From Methanococcus voltae PS (GTDB lineage Archaea; AGJL01; Methanococci; Methanococcales; Methanococcaceae), in contig NZ_JANUCQ010000002.1 of NCBI RefSeq assembly GCF_024807035.1, positions 186,001-250,000 of the forward strand: a stretch of 64,000 nt of DNA, read 5' to 3'. Positions within the stretch are counted from its first letter, which is position 1, and every line of letters starts with the position of its first letter. Of the stretch, positions 8,396 through 17,288 are shown piece after piece. The notes under the pieces are model-generated. The model was not told where the DNA came from, did not search any database, and saw nothing but the letters and a program-made list of their open reading frames with translations. A program made the translations under genes and the position numbers.

Positions 8396-9562
8396 ATGAT
8401 AAAAAAAGTACTTGGCAAGATAGCTCATATTTCGGAAAAGAGACCATTCATGGTTGTTGCTATCGTAATGCTTATAACAATTTTTATGAGCATCATGGCA
8501 GGAAATGTCAAGACTGAAACTGGCTATGAATCAATGTTACCAGACGATAACCCCGTCATACAAGCACTTGATGATGTAAGGGATAAATTTGGAGGTAGCA
8601 GTGTCATAAACGTTGCAGTTAAACTGGCACCATCGGATAACTCTAACCGGGTAAATGATATCCGAGACCCCGAAGTTTTGCACGCTGTCGATTATATTAT
8701 AAAAGACATAGAAACGATGGATTCTATTACGAGAGTTTCGGCTACTTCTGATATCATCATTCAACAAAATGGTGGAATAATACCGAATGATATTCAAACG
8801 GTTAAAAATATCTTTAGGGAATTACCTGAAGATGCTAAACCAAAAGTATTCGGTAATGACTATACGATGATATTAATTTCTGCGAATACGAATGCAGATT
8901 CTGGGAGACAAAAAGAACTTGCAAAAGATTTGATGGATAGAGTTGAAGAAGCCCCATTACCTCCTGGAACTGTGGCAGTTGTTACAGGTTCCCCTGCAAT
9001 TAGCGAAACGATGGATAGATTAATGGACGAAGGAATGATGATTACATCATTATTTGCAATGGTTATCATATTCCTTATATTATTACTATACTTTAAAAGC
9101 CCAATAAAATCAACATTACCACTTATACCTGTTATAATAGCGGTAATATGGTCACAGGGTTCTATGGGTATCTTAAACATACCAAGAGATATGGCGAGCT
9201 CGTTAGTTTCATCTTTATTGCTTGGTTTAGGTATTGACTACGGTATACACCTTTACCACAGATATAAGGAAGAAATGAAACTTGGAAATTCACTTGAAAA
9301 ATCAATTGAAACTGCGGTTGTATCCACTGGTAGTGCTGTATTAGTAACTACTGCAACAACTGTGGCAGGTTTTGCAGCTCTTACAATAGCGCCATTGCCA
9401 ATGATGGCTAACATGGGAATTACGTGTGCATTAGGTATTGCATTCAGCATGATTGTGGTAATTATTTTATTACCTGCATTGATTGTGATAGATGAGAAAC
9501 ACACACCAAAATTATTAAATGGATTAAAATTCTTAAAAAATAAATTCTTAAAAGAAGATTAA
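8396..9562 (+). CDS. RND/MMPL-type exporter, half-size
   Basis: A 388-residue membrane protein of the RND superfamily (MMPL/hopanoid-exporter-like branch). A first membrane helix (about residues 16-35) is followed by a large extracytoplasmic domain (36-210), then five helices between about 215 and 372. LLGLGIDYGIHLYHRYKEE (about 275-293) holds the intramembrane Asp of the proton relay seen in this family. Full RND pumps have two such halves; this has one, as in many archaeal members, so it probably works as an oligomer. It is controlled by the adjacent TetR sites and followed, after 124 bp, by a secreted protein that may be its partner. Substrate unknown. Confidence 0.85.
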   Translation: MIKKVLGKIAHISEKRPFMVVAIVMLITIFMSIMAGNVKTETGYESMLPDDNPVIQALDDVRDKFGGSSVINVAVKLAPSDNSNRVNDIRDPEVLHAVDYIIKDIETMDSITRVSATSDIIIQQNGGIIPNDIQTVKNIFRELPEDAKPKVFGNDYTMILISANTNADSGRQKELAKDLMDRVEEAPLPPGTVAVVTGSPAISETMDRLMDEGMMITSLFAMVIIFLILLLYFKSPIKSTLPLIPVIIAVIWSQGSMGILNIPRDMASSLVSSLLLGLGIDYGIHLYHRYKEEMKLGNSLEKSIETAVVSTGSAVLVTTATTVAGFAALTIAPLPMMANMGITCALGIAFSMIVVIILLPALIVIDEKHTPKLLNGLKFLKNKFLKED

Positions 9563-9686
9563 CTATTGAAAATGAATATTAAATACGAATTAACTATTGA
9601 AATATAACCCATAATATAAAATTAAAAATAAATTAAAAATAAATTAAATGTAACTTAAAAATAAATTAGTAAAGTTAGGTGAATTT

Positions 9687-11264
9687 ATGAATAATAAAAT
9701 TCTTAAATTATCACTTTTGGGTTTAATACTCACGCTAACTGCTATCTCAGGAGTAAGTGCTCTTCAGATAGATGACCCGCAATACAACCCTTCAGTTATA
9801 AAACCAGGGGATGACGCGGACATTTGGATTAAATTTACAAACGATGAAGGAAACGACAGGATAGTTAAAAATTTAATCGTAGAGTTGGAAGATGGGTATC
9901 CGATAGAGATAAAACAAACTAACCCTACAAAGGGAATTTACACAATATCCAATTTAAATAAAGGCGAATCGGATTTAGCACACTTTAAAATAAATATTGA
10001 TAAAAACGCTCAAACTAATGACTTTAAAATTAAGGTAAAATATACATATGACATCTATGATGATGTAGACGATAAATATCCAACACACGAATCAAGAGAT
10101 AGGGAATATTATTTACCAGTTAAAGGAGAGGCAGACTTTGAATTAACTTCAGAAGATGTTCAATTAATTCCTGCTTCAAATATGGAATACCCAATAATAA
10201 TTAAAAACGTTGGTACTGGAATTGCAAAAGATATTGACGTTTTAGTGGGAAGTTCTGCATACATAAACCCTGTTGGTGGGGTAAAATATAATGTAAAAGT
10301 ACTAGAGCCGTTTGGAAGTACCGAAGTAGCTTTAAATTTACACGCTGATTCAAAAACTACAGAAGGTTCATACATTGTACCTGTAACTTTAGTTTGGACT
10401 GATGAAGACGGTACAAAACATAACGAAACAATTGAATTTGGGGTAATTGTAGAAGGAGATGTTAATTTAGGTATCTCCAATGTAATTACAGAACCTAATG
10501 AAATAAAACCTGGAACAAATTACATTAAATTATGCGTAGACATTACAAATAACGGTCACGGTGAAGCTAAAAACATAAATTTAAACTTAAAAACCTCCGA
10601 ACCATTCAGTGACAGTGGAAGTAATGTAAACTTTAAAAACGTAGGAACTTTAAATAGTGGAGATACAAAAACTGCAATATTTTACGTTGATTTAAATAAA
10701 CATGCAGATGCTCAAACTTATGACATACCTCTTGAAATTACATACTTAGATGCGTATAATAAGGAGCATGCGGAAAATGAAAATATATCTGTACTTGTAA
10801 AAACTAAACCGGAACTTGAAATATTAGGCAATGACTTCACAATATATGCTGGAAGACAGACTGAAATTTTAGTTACCTTGAAAAATATAGGTACTGAAAA
10901 AGCTGAAAAAGTTAAAATAACTGCTATAAAGAATTCAGCACAGCCTTTCGATTATGAAGAAAAAACTGATGATATAGGAACTTTAGAAATCTTAGAAAAC
11001 GGTACTGGTAGATTGGTAATTGAAACAGAAGCTAACGCAGCCGTTAAAGATTATTTAATTAACTTGGAAGTTCGTTCTGTAGGGGACCATGAATTAGGGG
11101 ACGAAGACGTATACGTAAGCCAAAAAACACTTAAAGTACATGTCGAAAGGCCTGCCGGTTCTTACTTACTACCGATTTTAGTTGTAGTGGTAGTTCTGGC
11201 AGGTGGGGTATACTATTTAAAAGTATACAGACCAAAAAAGAAATCTAAATCAGAAGATAATTAA
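9687..11264 (+). CDS. Secreted, membrane-anchored repeat protein (COG1361/CARDB-like)
   Basis: A 525-residue extracytoplasmic protein. It has an N-terminal signal peptide (about residues 1-26, ending SGVSA), three or four Ig-like beta-sandwich repeats of the CARDB/COG1361 kind (each with a motif like TNNGHGEAKNINLNL or LKNIGTEKAEKVKI), a single C-terminal membrane helix (about 495-515) and a short Lys-rich cytosolic tail. Archaeal genomes often place such proteins beside RND/MMPL exporters, and this one follows one on the same strand, so an accessory or periplasmic-adaptor-like role is likely. The ATG follows TTAGGTGAATTT. Function is inferred from context only. Confidence 0.75.
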   Translation: MNNKILKLSLLGLILTLTAISGVSALQIDDPQYNPSVIKPGDDADIWIKFTNDEGNDRIVKNLIVELEDGYPIEIKQTNPTKGIYTISNLNKGESDLAHFKINIDKNAQTNDFKIKVKYTYDIYDDVDDKYPTHESRDREYYLPVKGEADFELTSEDVQLIPASNMEYPIIIKNVGTGIAKDIDVLVGSSAYINPVGGVKYNVKVLEPFGSTEVALNLHADSKTTEGSYIVPVTLVWTDEDGTKHNETIEFGVIVEGDVNLGISNVITEPNEIKPGTNYIKLCVDITNNGHGEAKNINLNLKTSEPFSDSGSNVNFKNVGTLNSGDTKTAIFYVDLNKHADAQTYDIPLEITYLDAYNKEHAENENISVLVKTKPELEILGNDFTIYAGRQTEILVTLKNIGTEKAEKVKITAIKNSAQPFDYEEKTDDIGTLEILENGTGRLVIETEANAAVKDYLINLEVRSVGDHELGDEDVYVSQKTLKVHVERPAGSYLLPILVVVVVLAGGVYYLKVYRPKKKSKSEDN

Positions 11265-11570
11265 ATTTTAAATAAATAAATAAATAAATACTCCATAAAT
11301 TTTAAAACCGAAAGTAAAAAAATTTGAATACTATTAAAAATACTTAAAATACCTAAAAATGCCCAAATATACTTAAAATAATAAATTATATAAATAATAT
11401 GGAATAAAATATAATTTGTATTAAATTTTTTTAATTTAATACTACTTGTCAAACAACAACACAAAAACAACTTTTTTCTTTTTTTTCTTTTTTAAACACA
11501 AATTAAAACAAAGATAAAAAATAGCTATTTTAAAAATATTTAAGGTATAATTAGATTTAATTAGATTTAA
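11265..11570. other. Convergent intergenic region
   Basis: This 306-bp stretch separates two convergent genes. It begins with AAAT tandem repeats and contains T-rich termination sequence for the plus-strand gene. No coding potential is supported. Confidence 0.35.
11471..11494 (+). terminator. T-tract terminator after the exporter operon
   Basis: Three successive T runs separated by single C residues (11471-11494) lie 207 bases after the stop of the secreted protein gene, between two convergent genes. T tracts are the known termination signal of archaeal RNA polymerase. Confidence 0.5.
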
Positions 11571-13529
11571 TTAGGTTCTAAATTCATTTGAATATAAAAC
11601 TACGGGCTCAAAATTATTTCCATACAGTATACACTTTAAATATGCCGTATTGTATTTTGGAACTTTTATATTCAATATTGCATAACCTTTGCTATCCTCA
11701 GGATAGTTATTATCGATATACAAATGATAATCCTCCAAAAGCTCATTTTTGTTATTATATATCATTATATATAATTCCGGATTTTCTGCAGTCCCCGAAC
11801 CCACATTTTCGATGTCACATACTAGGTTGTAGTAAACGTATAAAGTATCTGTTTTAGTGAGATTTGCATAGAAATCAAAGTTCATACGTGGGATTTGTAC
11901 CAAAGGAATTACTAGTGCATCCTCTTGCATATATTTTTCAGGTAATTCTCCAATGTTCCAATTTTCGCCAGTTGTCTCCACATAGTAATATCTGTTATTT
12001 TTGTAAGTGTAATAGGTACCCGTATACATCCCGTTACACTTCACAGCTACGCCCATATGGTCTTTAAATTCTATTACCATAACGTCGTAACCCAAATCAT
12101 TTAAAATGGCAGATATTATTATCGAAGTATCTTCACAATCGCCACCTTCATCAACTAAAGTTTCTACAGGATACCGAGGGTATTCGTCGTAACCGGTTGT
12201 AACGTTATCAGAGGTATATTTCAAGGATTGAACGAAAGTAGTTATTAAAAGTACAGTATCATATTCTGAATAGTTGTTTTCAATGGCTATATTATTAAAT
12301 TTATTAGATAAGTATTTCACAAATTTCCTATCGTTATCAGATAACGCATATTGGGCGTAATTGAATTCTTGATTATGAGGTTTACTTTGATAATATCGGT
12401 ACATTACTTCGGGAATTATTAATTCTATTGTATGATTTTTTGAACCATAATTCCACGTATAATTTTTTAAATAATGTATTGAAGGATTATACGTTAAATT
12501 TTCGTAATTTAGTTCGTAATATTCAATTATACTATCATCAGACATGTTATAATCGCCATTCTGGTCATTAGAATAGACCTCATCATTTTTATTACCATAT
12601 ATTCCTAGATAATATCCTGTTTCAGTATCTCTTACCTTTTTAAACTTCGAAACCTTATAAATACCCTGTGGCAACATTGCTGTTATCATGTAATCCCCAA
12701 ATGGTAGCGTATGTATCGCCAAATTTTCATCGTAATTATTATTTGTAACAGGCACTTTGTAATAAATTTCTCTATCTATATTTTGATTTGAAATGTTTAT
12801 ATATAATTTATCAGGATTTCCTGTTGTTTTACCATATATGGGTAATGATTCACCATCTTTTATTATATTAGATTTTAAATTTAAAGTTAAAGATTCCGGT
12901 ATTCTCGATTCATTTAGCTTACCACAATAACCCGAAACATCTATTACAGTATACTGCCCACTATCAAACAATGAAGAATTAGTATTGGACGAAGGTAATG
13001 CCATTAAACTTTTATTGGTATTATTTGAATTAGTTATATTATAATGCCTATTTGGTCTTAAATCAGCTTGAAATCTCAAACCTTTTATAAAACTCTCTGA
13101 ATCGTAGTTTGTATTAAACATGTACGATAGCATAGAATAATGCAATAAATCCCTATTAAAAGTTTCATTTTGACTAAAATTACCCTCGTAGATGCCCGTA
13201 ATATAGTAATTAAATGTATAATTCGACATGATAAAAGGTTTTTGTGATAAATAACCTCGTATATTTGTAAAATTATGTAAACCTTCAAAATTTGCATCCT
13301 CTATGGGTTTCATTGTTGGATTAATACGAGTTTTTTGTAAATATTCGGATTTGTTTATTTCGTATTCTGCCATATACGTATGTGTTTCGTTAAAAGCTTC
13401 GTTAAAAGTTTCGTCAAAGGTTTGATTTTGATTTTGATTTTGATTTTCCTCGGCTATTGTTGGATTCAACAATAAAAATATCGCCAATAAAGATACTAAA
13501 GATAATAATATTAAATTCTTTAAGTTCAT
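11571..13529 (-). CDS. Secreted transglutaminase-like protein
   Basis: About 652 residues. A signal peptide (NLKNLILLSLVSLLAIFLLL region) leads into a long Asn/Tyr-rich extracellular part. The transglutaminase/protease-like core lies around residues 420-540. GGDCEDTS gives the catalytic Cys, DHMGVAV the His, and YYYVETTGENW the acidic third position (Glu). A C-terminal beta domain with NVGSGTAENPELYI resembles CARDB-type repeats. It probably cleaves or crosslinks peptides outside the membrane, perhaps in the cell envelope. I chose ATG 13529 over 13562 because AGGGGGTAGG lies just before it and the signal peptide then starts correctly. It stands alone. Confidence 0.7.
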   Translation of the reverse strand: MNLKNLILLSLVSLLAIFLLLNPTIAEENQNQNQNQTFDETFNEAFNETHTYMAEYEINKSEYLQKTRINPTMKPIEDANFEGLHNFTNIRGYLSQKPFIMSNYTFNYYITGIYEGNFSQNETFNRDLLHYSMLSYMFNTNYDSESFIKGLRFQADLRPNRHYNITNSNNTNKSLMALPSSNTNSSLFDSGQYTVIDVSGYCGKLNESRIPESLTLNLKSNIIKDGESLPIYGKTTGNPDKLYINISNQNIDREIYYKVPVTNNNYDENLAIHTLPFGDYMITAMLPQGIYKVSKFKKVRDTETGYYLGIYGNKNDEVYSNDQNGDYNMSDDSIIEYYELNYENLTYNPSIHYLKNYTWNYGSKNHTIELIIPEVMYRYYQSKPHNQEFNYAQYALSDNDRKFVKYLSNKFNNIAIENNYSEYDTVLLITTFVQSLKYTSDNVTTGYDEYPRYPVETLVDEGGDCEDTSIIISAILNDLGYDVMVIEFKDHMGVAVKCNGMYTGTYYTYKNNRYYYVETTGENWNIGELPEKYMQEDALVIPLVQIPRMNFDFYANLTKTDTLYVYYNLVCDIENVGSGTAENPELYIMIYNNKNELLEDYHLYIDNNYPEDSKGYAILNIKVPKYNTAYLKCILYGNNFEPVVLYSNEFRT

Positions 13530-13763
13530 AATCCTACCCCCTAAATTATAATTTGTCCCCATATAATTATTGATTTACTAAATAATATATTAGTTGAGTT
13601 TTGAAATTTTTAAAAAGATATATGTATTAAAAATTACAAAATTATAAATGAATATTATATCTTGAAATAAAAATAAAAAAGAAAAAAATAAAATATATAA
13701 AATAATATTTAAAATAATAAATAAAATAAAAAATAATATTTAAATTACCATAAGGGGTGAATC

Positions 13764-14342
13764 ATGGAACTTATAAAATATTTAGCAATGGCATACGCCG
13801 GAGAATGCCAAGCAAGAAATAGATATACGTTTTATTCTAAAATTGCAATTGGTGAAGGTTACCAACAAATAGGGGATTTATTTTTAAAAACTGCAGAACA
13901 AGAGTTACAGCATGCTAAATGGATGTTTAAAATGATAAATGGGTTAAAAAAGCCAGATGAAACCTATTTGGAACTTTCCGAAGAAGTAGGGATACCTACA
14001 ACATTTGGAACTACAGTTGAAAACTTAACTGCTTCAATACACGGAGAACATTTTGAAAACAGTGAGTTATACCCAAAAATTGCTAAAATTGCAGATGAAG
14101 AAGGATATCCTGAAATTGCAGATAGGATGAGAGCAATTATTATTGCAGAAAAGCACCACGAAGAATTATATAAAAAGCTTTTAAACCTTATAAATAATGC
14201 ACAAGTATTCAAAAGAGATGAAAAAACTATTTGGGCATGTAAAAAGTGTGGATACTTACATGAAGGCTTAACACCTCCTGAAGAATGTCCATCATGCGAC
14301 CACCCATACGAATACTTCTCAAAACTTTGTGAAGACTTCTAA
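13764..14342 (+). CDS. rbr: Rubrerythrin
   Basis: A 192-residue non-heme iron protein that reduces hydrogen peroxide in anaerobes. The N-terminal four-helix domain has the paired diiron motifs: GECQARNRY, EQELQHAKW (ExxxH type), GEHFENSELY and AEKHHEELY. The C-terminal rubredoxin domain has CKKCGYLHEG...CPSC, which binds one iron. Length and order match the family. The ATG follows AAGGGGTGAATC, one of the best ribosome binding sites in the window. It is monocistronic and followed by a perfect hairpin. Confidence 0.93.
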   Translation: MELIKYLAMAYAGECQARNRYTFYSKIAIGEGYQQIGDLFLKTAEQELQHAKWMFKMINGLKKPDETYLELSEEVGIPTTFGTTVENLTASIHGEHFENSELYPKIAKIADEEGYPEIADRMRAIIIAEKHHEELYKKLLNLINNAQVFKRDEKTIWACKKCGYLHEGLTPPEECPSCDHPYEYFSKLCEDF

Positions 14343-14352
14343 TCTTCTAATA

Positions 14353-14372
14353 ATATCTTATTTTTAAGATAT
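14353..14372 (+). terminator. Hairpin after rubrerythrin
   Basis: ATATCTTA/TAAGATAT forms a perfect 8-bp stem around a TTTT loop, starting 11 bases past the stop. Similar hairpins directly after a stop are seen at 1263 and, after the symporter, at 18232. A terminating or 3'-protecting role is inferred. Confidence 0.4.
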
Positions 14373-14550
14373 GCCAAATAAAAGTAAAATAAATTATATA
14401 TTACTAAATAAATTATATGCTACCACTTTTTTAATTTTTAAATTATTATGTTGTTTATTTTTATGCTAATTTAAAAGAATAAAATTTACATATATGACTT
14501 ATATATTAACAAATGATATAGATAAGTAATAAAACAAAATAGGGGATTAG

Positions 14551-14955
14551 ATGGCATCTTGTATTGACCAATATCACTATGAAATACTTTTAAAAGGTTC
14601 TTTTAAGGAATGTAATGATTATATTCGTGAAAATAGTAAATCAATCGTTGAAATAAACCCTGGAGATGAAATATTGGACGGAGTAATGATTATAGGTGTT
14701 CCTCCAATATATATGGGCTTTAACGATGATAACGTGCTATTTCCATACACAAAACCTTGCTACGGTACCCATGTCTTAAGGATATCTATGGATAGTTATA
14801 TGAAATGTGCACCATCGATTGTTAAAAAATCCGAAGAAGATGAAAAAGATAACGAAGATAAAAATAAAAAACAAGACGTAAATAAAGAAATTGAAGAAGA
14901 TAAAGAAGTTAAAGAAGAAAAAAAAGGAATTCTTTCAAAATTAAAGTTTTGGTAA
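14551..14955 (+). CDS. DUF1894-like methanogen protein with acidic tail
   Basis: A 134-residue protein. The first 90 residues (with KGSFKECNDYIRE, EINPGDEI, MIIGVPPI and PYTKPCYGTHVLRI) resemble the small methanogen-specific family DUF1894, whose structurally studied member from Methanothermobacter was reported to bind calcium. I recognise this from memory of the motif pattern, so the family call is moderate. The C-terminal 45 residues are a charged Glu/Lys/Asp tail ending in ILSKLKFW, not expected in the short family members. Cellular role unknown. ATG follows AGGGGATTAG. Confidence 0.55.
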   Translation: MASCIDQYHYEILLKGSFKECNDYIRENSKSIVEINPGDEILDGVMIIGVPPIYMGFNDDNVLFPYTKPCYGTHVLRISMDSYMKCAPSIVKKSEEDEKDNEDKNKKQDVNKEIEEDKEVKEEKKGILSKLKFW

Positions 14956-15003
14956 AAATTTAATATATATTTAATATAAATTTAATATATTATTTTCAAT
15001 TTC

Positions 15004-15927
15004 TTAAATTAATAAATAAAATATTCCATAAATTATTAAAAATCCAAATGTAGTACAATCAATAGCTTTTAAAGATTGATAACCTTTTTTTAAGGTTATT
15101 TCCCCAGTTCCGAGTTTATAGTATCCTATTTTTTCCAATTGCATATTTAAAGCGTTTGCCAATACTGCCATTGTATAACCCGAATTAGGTGACGGTGTTT
15201 TATGCCCTTGATATATATAACCTTTCAAACCGTTGAGTATATTACCGCCGTAAAATGGTGCAGAAATTGCCAATATTAATCCAGCTATTCTTGAAGGCAA
15301 AAAATTGGCTATATCATCCATATAGGCTGAAAATCTACCGTAATAATTGTACTTTTCGTTTTTATAACCTAGCATAGCATCCATAGTGTTTATTGCACGA
15401 TAAACAACCGCTCCGGAGATACCGAAGAATATTGCATAAAACAAAGGTGCTATAATACTATCAGTAATATTTTCCGAAGAGCTTTCAATTCCTGCAGATA
15501 TAATATGTTTTTCACCCAATTCAGACGTGTTTCTACTCACTATGTGTTGTACGGACTTTCTTGCACCTTCGAAATCATTATTTTTTATATATTCTAGGGG
15601 CGCTTTTGAAAATTCAATCAAGGATTTATGACCAATTACTGTGGAAATGATAATTGATTGACCGATTAATTTTAAAAAACTTGGTAAAAAATTTAAAATG
15701 TAATCAACAATTGAACATACGATTAACAATGCAAAAATTATCGATAAATTTAATACCATTCCCTTAATTAAATCCGATTTTGGGTTTTTTGAATTAGAAG
15801 AAGGGATTATATCTTGAATTTTGGATATCATATTACCGATTATAACAACAGGGTGTACTTTTTCAGGTAATTCCCCAAATGTACGGTCAATTAGGTCTGC
15901 AACCAATAAAACAAATGGATTAATCAT
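15004..15927 (-). CDS. cbiB: Cobalamin biosynthesis protein CbiB/CobD
   Basis: A 307-residue integral membrane protein, adenosylcobinamide-phosphate synthase, which attaches the aminopropanol arm to adenosylcobyric acid. Typical motifs are LLVADLIDRTFGELPEKVHPVVIIG at the N-terminus (residues 7-31), the RNTSELGEKHIISAGIESSSEN region, and APFYGGNILNGLKGYIYQGH, SPNSGYTMAVLA and ALNMQLEKIGYYKLG. About five membrane helices are seen. Length is normal. Methanogens need cobamides for methyl transfer, and CobK of the same pathway is encoded at 22011. Start ATG follows GATGATATA. Confidence 0.92.
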   Translation of the reverse strand: MINPFVLLVADLIDRTFGELPEKVHPVVIIGNMISKIQDIIPSSNSKNPKSDLIKGMVLNLSIIFALLIVCSIVDYILNFLPSFLKLIGQSIIISTVIGHKSLIEFSKAPLEYIKNNDFEGARKSVQHIVSRNTSELGEKHIISAGIESSSENITDSIIAPLFYAIFFGISGAVVYRAINTMDAMLGYKNEKYNYYGRFSAYMDDIANFLPSRIAGLILAISAPFYGGNILNGLKGYIYQGHKTPSPNSGYTMAVLANALNMQLEKIGYYKLGTGEITLKKGYQSLKAIDCTTFGFLIIYGIFYLLI

Positions 15928-16042
15928 TATATCATCTTTTTGAACTATTGTACTTATTTCTAAGTTATGTTTGATAATTTTTAATAAATAATAAATTAAT
16001 AAATAATAATTTTATTATACGATATTCTTAATGTTTAGTAAA

Positions 16043-16522
16043 TTAAAATCCGAAGATTTTTCCAAATTCCATTCCAAAATAAGCAACTAATACATATCTT
16101 GGTAGTTTGCCTACAAAAGTGGCTATTAAGAAAGATTTCTTTGGCATTTCAAATATACCTGCTAACCAAGCCACTACTTTATAAGGCACTGGTGTAAATC
16201 CTGCAATAACGACGCCCCAAACACCATATTTTTTAAATAAGTTTTCTCCTCGTTTATAATTCTTTTCCCCGAAGACTTTTAAAAAAGCATCTTCGCCTAG
16301 TTTCTCACCTAAAATATAACCGACATAACCACCCAATACTGAACCCACAATTGCAACCAATACACTAATTGTTAAATCTAGACCAAACAACGTGTTACTT
16401 GCCAAAAAAATATCGGGTATTATCGGTTGAATAAACGATTCTGTGAAAGAAATCAAAAATAGTCCTATATACCCGTAATCTAAAACCAATTGCTCTGCAA
16501 TATTTACAAGCGATTCAAACAT
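16043..16522 (-). CDS. DedA/YqaA-type membrane protein
   Basis: A 159-residue membrane protein with four or five helices. The family signatures are the N-terminal ESFIQPIIPD (acidic and proline residues entering the membrane), GSVLGGYVGYILGEKLG, and the conserved arginine region GKLPRYVLVAYFG. AGFTPVPYKVVAWLAG is the hallmark of the VTT/DedA fold. Related proteins are thought to move or scramble lipids or to keep proton-motive force. This is the short YqaA-like form. The gene is single, with AT-rich gaps on both sides. Confidence 0.75.
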   Translation of the reverse strand: MFESLVNIAEQLVLDYGYIGLFLISFTESFIQPIIPDIFLASNTLFGLDLTISVLVAIVGSVLGGYVGYILGEKLGEDAFLKVFGEKNYKRGENLFKKYGVWGVVIAGFTPVPYKVVAWLAGIFEMPKKSFLIATFVGKLPRYVLVAYFGMEFGKIFGF

Positions 16523-16724
16523 AATTGCACATCCATTTTTTATTTTATTTTTTTTAAATTTTTTTTATATTTTATTTTATTTCGTCTTATTTCGTCTTGT
16601 TTTGTTTTGTGTAAATTTTTTTAATTAATATAAAAAAGATAGAATATATTCATATGAAAAATGTTTATTAATACCGTCAATAAAGAATTTATTTTATAAA
16701 TTACCTTCGTAAATTATAATGCAA

Positions 16725-17114
16725 TTACTGTTCAAATTCTCTAACTAATACTCTTAATACGTCAGTTTGAGAAACTACGCCTACAGGGTTTTCATATTCA
16801 TCAATTACCAATAATCCGGAAACGTCAGCGTGTAACATAATTTGAGCTGCGTGTGCGACATCCTCATTTTTGCTTATTTTTAATACGTCTTTTATTGCAA
16901 AATCCTTTATTTTTGTATCGATTAATTCAAAAACACCCTTGTTTACAAATACATTTACTAAATCTCTGTAGCTAACTACACCTACAATAGCGTTTTCTTC
17001 TTCAATAAAAACTCTTCTAACGCCTTTTTCGTGTAAAGTCTTAAATGCAGTATATAAACTTTCTTCAGGGCTTACTTTATATATTTTAGGGTTCATTACT
17101 TCGCCAACGTTCAT
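16725..17114 (-). CDS. Stand-alone CBS-domain pair
   Basis: A 129-residue protein consisting of one Bateman module. The first CBS repeat is about residues 4-58 (with IVGVVSYRDLV) and the second about 70-125 (with PVGVVSQTDVLRVL). There is no attached effector domain, and unlike the protein at 1681 it lacks a zinc ribbon. Likely an energy or nucleotide sensor acting through an unknown partner. Start ATG follows ATGGTGTAAAT. This is the third CBS protein of the window. Confidence 0.8.
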   Translation of the reverse strand: MNVGEVMNPKIYKVSPEESLYTAFKTLHEKGVRRVFIEEENAIVGVVSYRDLVNVFVNKGVFELIDTKIKDFAIKDVLKISKNEDVAHAAQIMLHADVSGLLVIDEYENPVGVVSQTDVLRVLVREFEQ

Positions 17115-17288
17115 ATTTACACCATTTTTAAGTTATAATTCTAATAATCTATTGGTTTTATTATATAATAAATGTTTTGATTGAATTTTAACAATTAATT
17201 AAATATTTAATAGTGTACCACTATCGATAACGATAATTTAATTAAACTAATTTAATTTAAATAAATTAAGTAAAGTATGTAAATTAAG

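Noticed and set aside
11261-11470. Minus-strand frame of 69 codons between convergent genes
   Set aside because: Hydrophobic only because of AT-rich codons, lacks a ribosome binding site, and overlaps the terminator region.
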